Assembly (NCBI GenBank): GCA_002293615.1
Contig: DBDN01000041.1
Coordinates: 22,635-30,594, forward strand
DNA: 7,960 nt
Reading direction: 5' to 3'
Origin: Betaproteobacteria bacterium UBA931
GTDB lineage: Bacteria; Pseudomonadota; Gammaproteobacteria; Burkholderiales; Casimicrobiaceae
Shown here: positions 7,014-7,960 of the stretch, in pieces
How positions within the stretch are numbered: the first letter of the stretch is position 1
Layout: the number at the start of each line of letters is the position of its first letter
Position numbers and translations under genes: made by a program
The notes under the pieces: generated by a model
Database searches by the model: none
What the model was told of the DNA's origin: nothing
The model's input: only the letters and a program-made list of their open reading frames with translations

Positions 7014-7017
7014 AACA
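7009..7017 (-). promoter_or_regulatory. Extended -10 promoter for pmbA
   Basis: On the minus strand TGT directly precedes TATGAT (7014-7009), giving the extended -10 form TGnTATGAT with five of six consensus bases. No good -35 is present at the usual distance, which an extended -10 can tolerate. The start site would fall near 7002, leaving a leader of about 20 bases. Confidence 0.45.
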
Positions 7018-7045
7018 AAACTTTGTTGCGCCTCCGTTCTTTAAG

Positions 7046-7591
7046 ATGATTCATAACCATTCCGCCGCCTTGCCGCCTGACGCCGCTTCGTCGCCGGACG
7101 ATGACGGCTTACATGGCGCGCCATCCAAAACGCAACGCAAAAAAAACATGCACGACCTGCAAAAGCTCGGGGAAGCGTTAACGCAATACCCCCGGGAATC
7201 GTGGGCGACACTTGATCTGCCCGAGCGCCTGCAAGACGCGCTTACGGAAACCGCACATATTAAAAAGCATGAAGCGCGCCGCCGCCATTTGCAATACGTC
7301 GGCAAACTGATGCGCGATGTTGATCCCGAACCCATCCGCGCCTGGCTGAAAGCGCAACAAACCATGCCGGCGCAGGAAAAAGCATATTTCGCCCGACTTG
7401 AACAATGGCGCACACGCCTGCTTGCCGATCCACAAGCGCTGGATGAATTGCACGTGCAGTTCCCGTCGATCAACCGCGCCACTTGGCAAAAGCAGATTGC
7501 CGCCGCGCGCCACGAGCGCCAAAATGGGTTGGCGCCGCATCATTTTCGCGCTTTGTTTCACGATTTGAAAAACATATTCGCCACAACATGA
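7046..7591 (+). CDS. yjgA: Ribosome-associated protein YjgA/DarP (DUF615), 50S subunit maturation
   Basis: Small basic protein that in E. coli binds late 50S precursors and promotes large-subunit maturation (also named DarP). The 181 residues compare with 183 in E. coli. The N-terminus is disordered and acidic (PDDD at 17-20). The family entry motif SKTQRKK (27-33) then leads into LQKLGEAL (38-45). The core block is RRRHLQYVGKLMRDVDPEPIR (78-98), and the C-terminal helix is FRALFHDLKNIF. The ATG at 7046 has only a poor ribosome site, and an internal ATG exists at residue 35. Starting there would remove the conserved SKTQRKK, so the longer form is preferred. Its TGA overlaps the start of mog. 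Function is from family knowledge; the sequence shows family membership. Confidence 0.9.
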   Translation: MIHNHSAALPPDAASSPDDDGLHGAPSKTQRKKNMHDLQKLGEALTQYPRESWATLDLPERLQDALTETAHIKKHEARRRHLQYVGKLMRDVDPEPIRAWLKAQQTMPAQEKAYFARLEQWRTRLLADPQALDELHVQFPSINRATWQKQIAAARHERQNGLAPHHFRALFHDLKNIFATT

Positions 7592-7960
7592 TGAATCATA
7601 TTTTACGCATTGGCTTGGTTTCGGTCAGCGATCGCGCTTCACAGGGCGTTTATCAAGACCGAGGCATTCCCGCGTTGCGCGATTGGTTGACGCAAGCGCT
7701 GGCAACACCTTGGCAAGCAGAAGAACGTTTGATTGCCGATGATCAGGCAACGATTGAGCGCGCGCTGATCGAACTGGTCGATCATGCGCAATGCCGCCTG
7801 GTGTTGACCACCGGCGGCACCGGTCCGCCGCCGCGCGACGTGACGCCGGAAGCGACGTTGGCCGTCGCCGATAAAATCATGCCCGGTTTTGGCGAGCAAA
7901 TGCGGCAAATTTCGCTGCATTACGTGCCGACGGCTATTTTGTCGCGGCAAGTCGGCGTGA
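7588..7960 (+). CDS. mog: Molybdopterin adenylyltransferase Mog, N-terminal part
   Basis: Adenylates molybdopterin with ATP, preparing it for molybdate insertion by MoeA in molybdenum cofactor synthesis. The first 124 codons are present; the gene runs off the right edge. Matches to E. coli Mog are very close: LRIGLVSVSDRAS (6-18), GVYQDRGIPAL (20-30), LTTGGTGP (73-80), RDVTPEATLAVAD (83-95) and PGFGEQMRQISL (99-110). D51 and D84 correspond to E. coli D49 and D82, which I recall as important for activity. The start is ATGATG: the first ATG (7588) overlaps the yjgA stop by four bases (ATGA), and the second (7591) overlaps by one (TGATG) and fits the E. coli N-terminus better. No Shine-Dalgarno is visible, so translation is probably coupled to yjgA. 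Confidence 0.95.
   Translation, partial: MMNHILRIGLVSVSDRASQGVYQDRGIPALRDWLTQALATPWQAEERLIADDQATIERALIELVDHAQCRLVLTTGGTGPPPRDVTPEATLAVADKIMPGFGEQMRQISLHYVPTAILSRQVGV

Overview
The window looks like a chromosomal stretch from a proteobacterium, most likely a beta- or gammaproteobacterium. This rests on close matches, from memory, to E. coli IlvA, Ppx, PmbA/TldE, YjgA/DarP and Mog. The run pmbA (minus) / yjgA (plus) / mog (plus) is an arrangement I recall from betaproteobacteria. Base composition is moderate, by eye in the fifties for %GC. I cannot name a genus.

Layout. Positions 1-247 hold the 5' part of ilvA on the minus strand, with a good sigma70-type promoter at 280-309. A divergent ppx gene (exopolyphosphatase) follows at 381-1907. 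On the same strand come two surface-polysaccharide genes. The first (1951-2982) encodes a short RgpF-type rhamnan synthesis domain preceded by a coiled-coil-like stretch and an SRSWKLTVPLR motif. The second (3102-5483) encodes a 793-residue protein fusing a GT-A (GT8-like, DPD motif) transferase to a GT-B (GT4-like, E-x7-E motif) transferase. A hairpin with a short T-run lies between them at 3049-3074. The 145-bp gap before pmbA carries a 24-bp perfect tandem duplication and a possible 49-codon ORF. pmbA (6981 to 5629, minus) and yjgA (7046-7591, plus) are divergent across a 64-bp gap with nearly symmetric overlapping -10 elements. mog begins inside the end of yjgA and runs off the window.

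The housekeeping genes are ordinary: isoleucine synthesis, polyphosphate turnover, a TldD/TldE protease subunit, 50S maturation, and molybdenum cofactor assembly. The two glycosyltransferase genes are the accessory part. They look like an orphan module for building or decorating a cell-surface glycan, since no polymerase, flippase, ABC exporter or sugar-nucleotide synthesis gene is seen with them. I see no CRISPR array, tRNA, rRNA, riboswitch or intact insertion sequence. Nothing here is clearly a new biological system. The points most worth a second look are the architecture of the transferase pair, the tandem repeat with its small ORF, and the symmetric pmbA/yjgA promoter.
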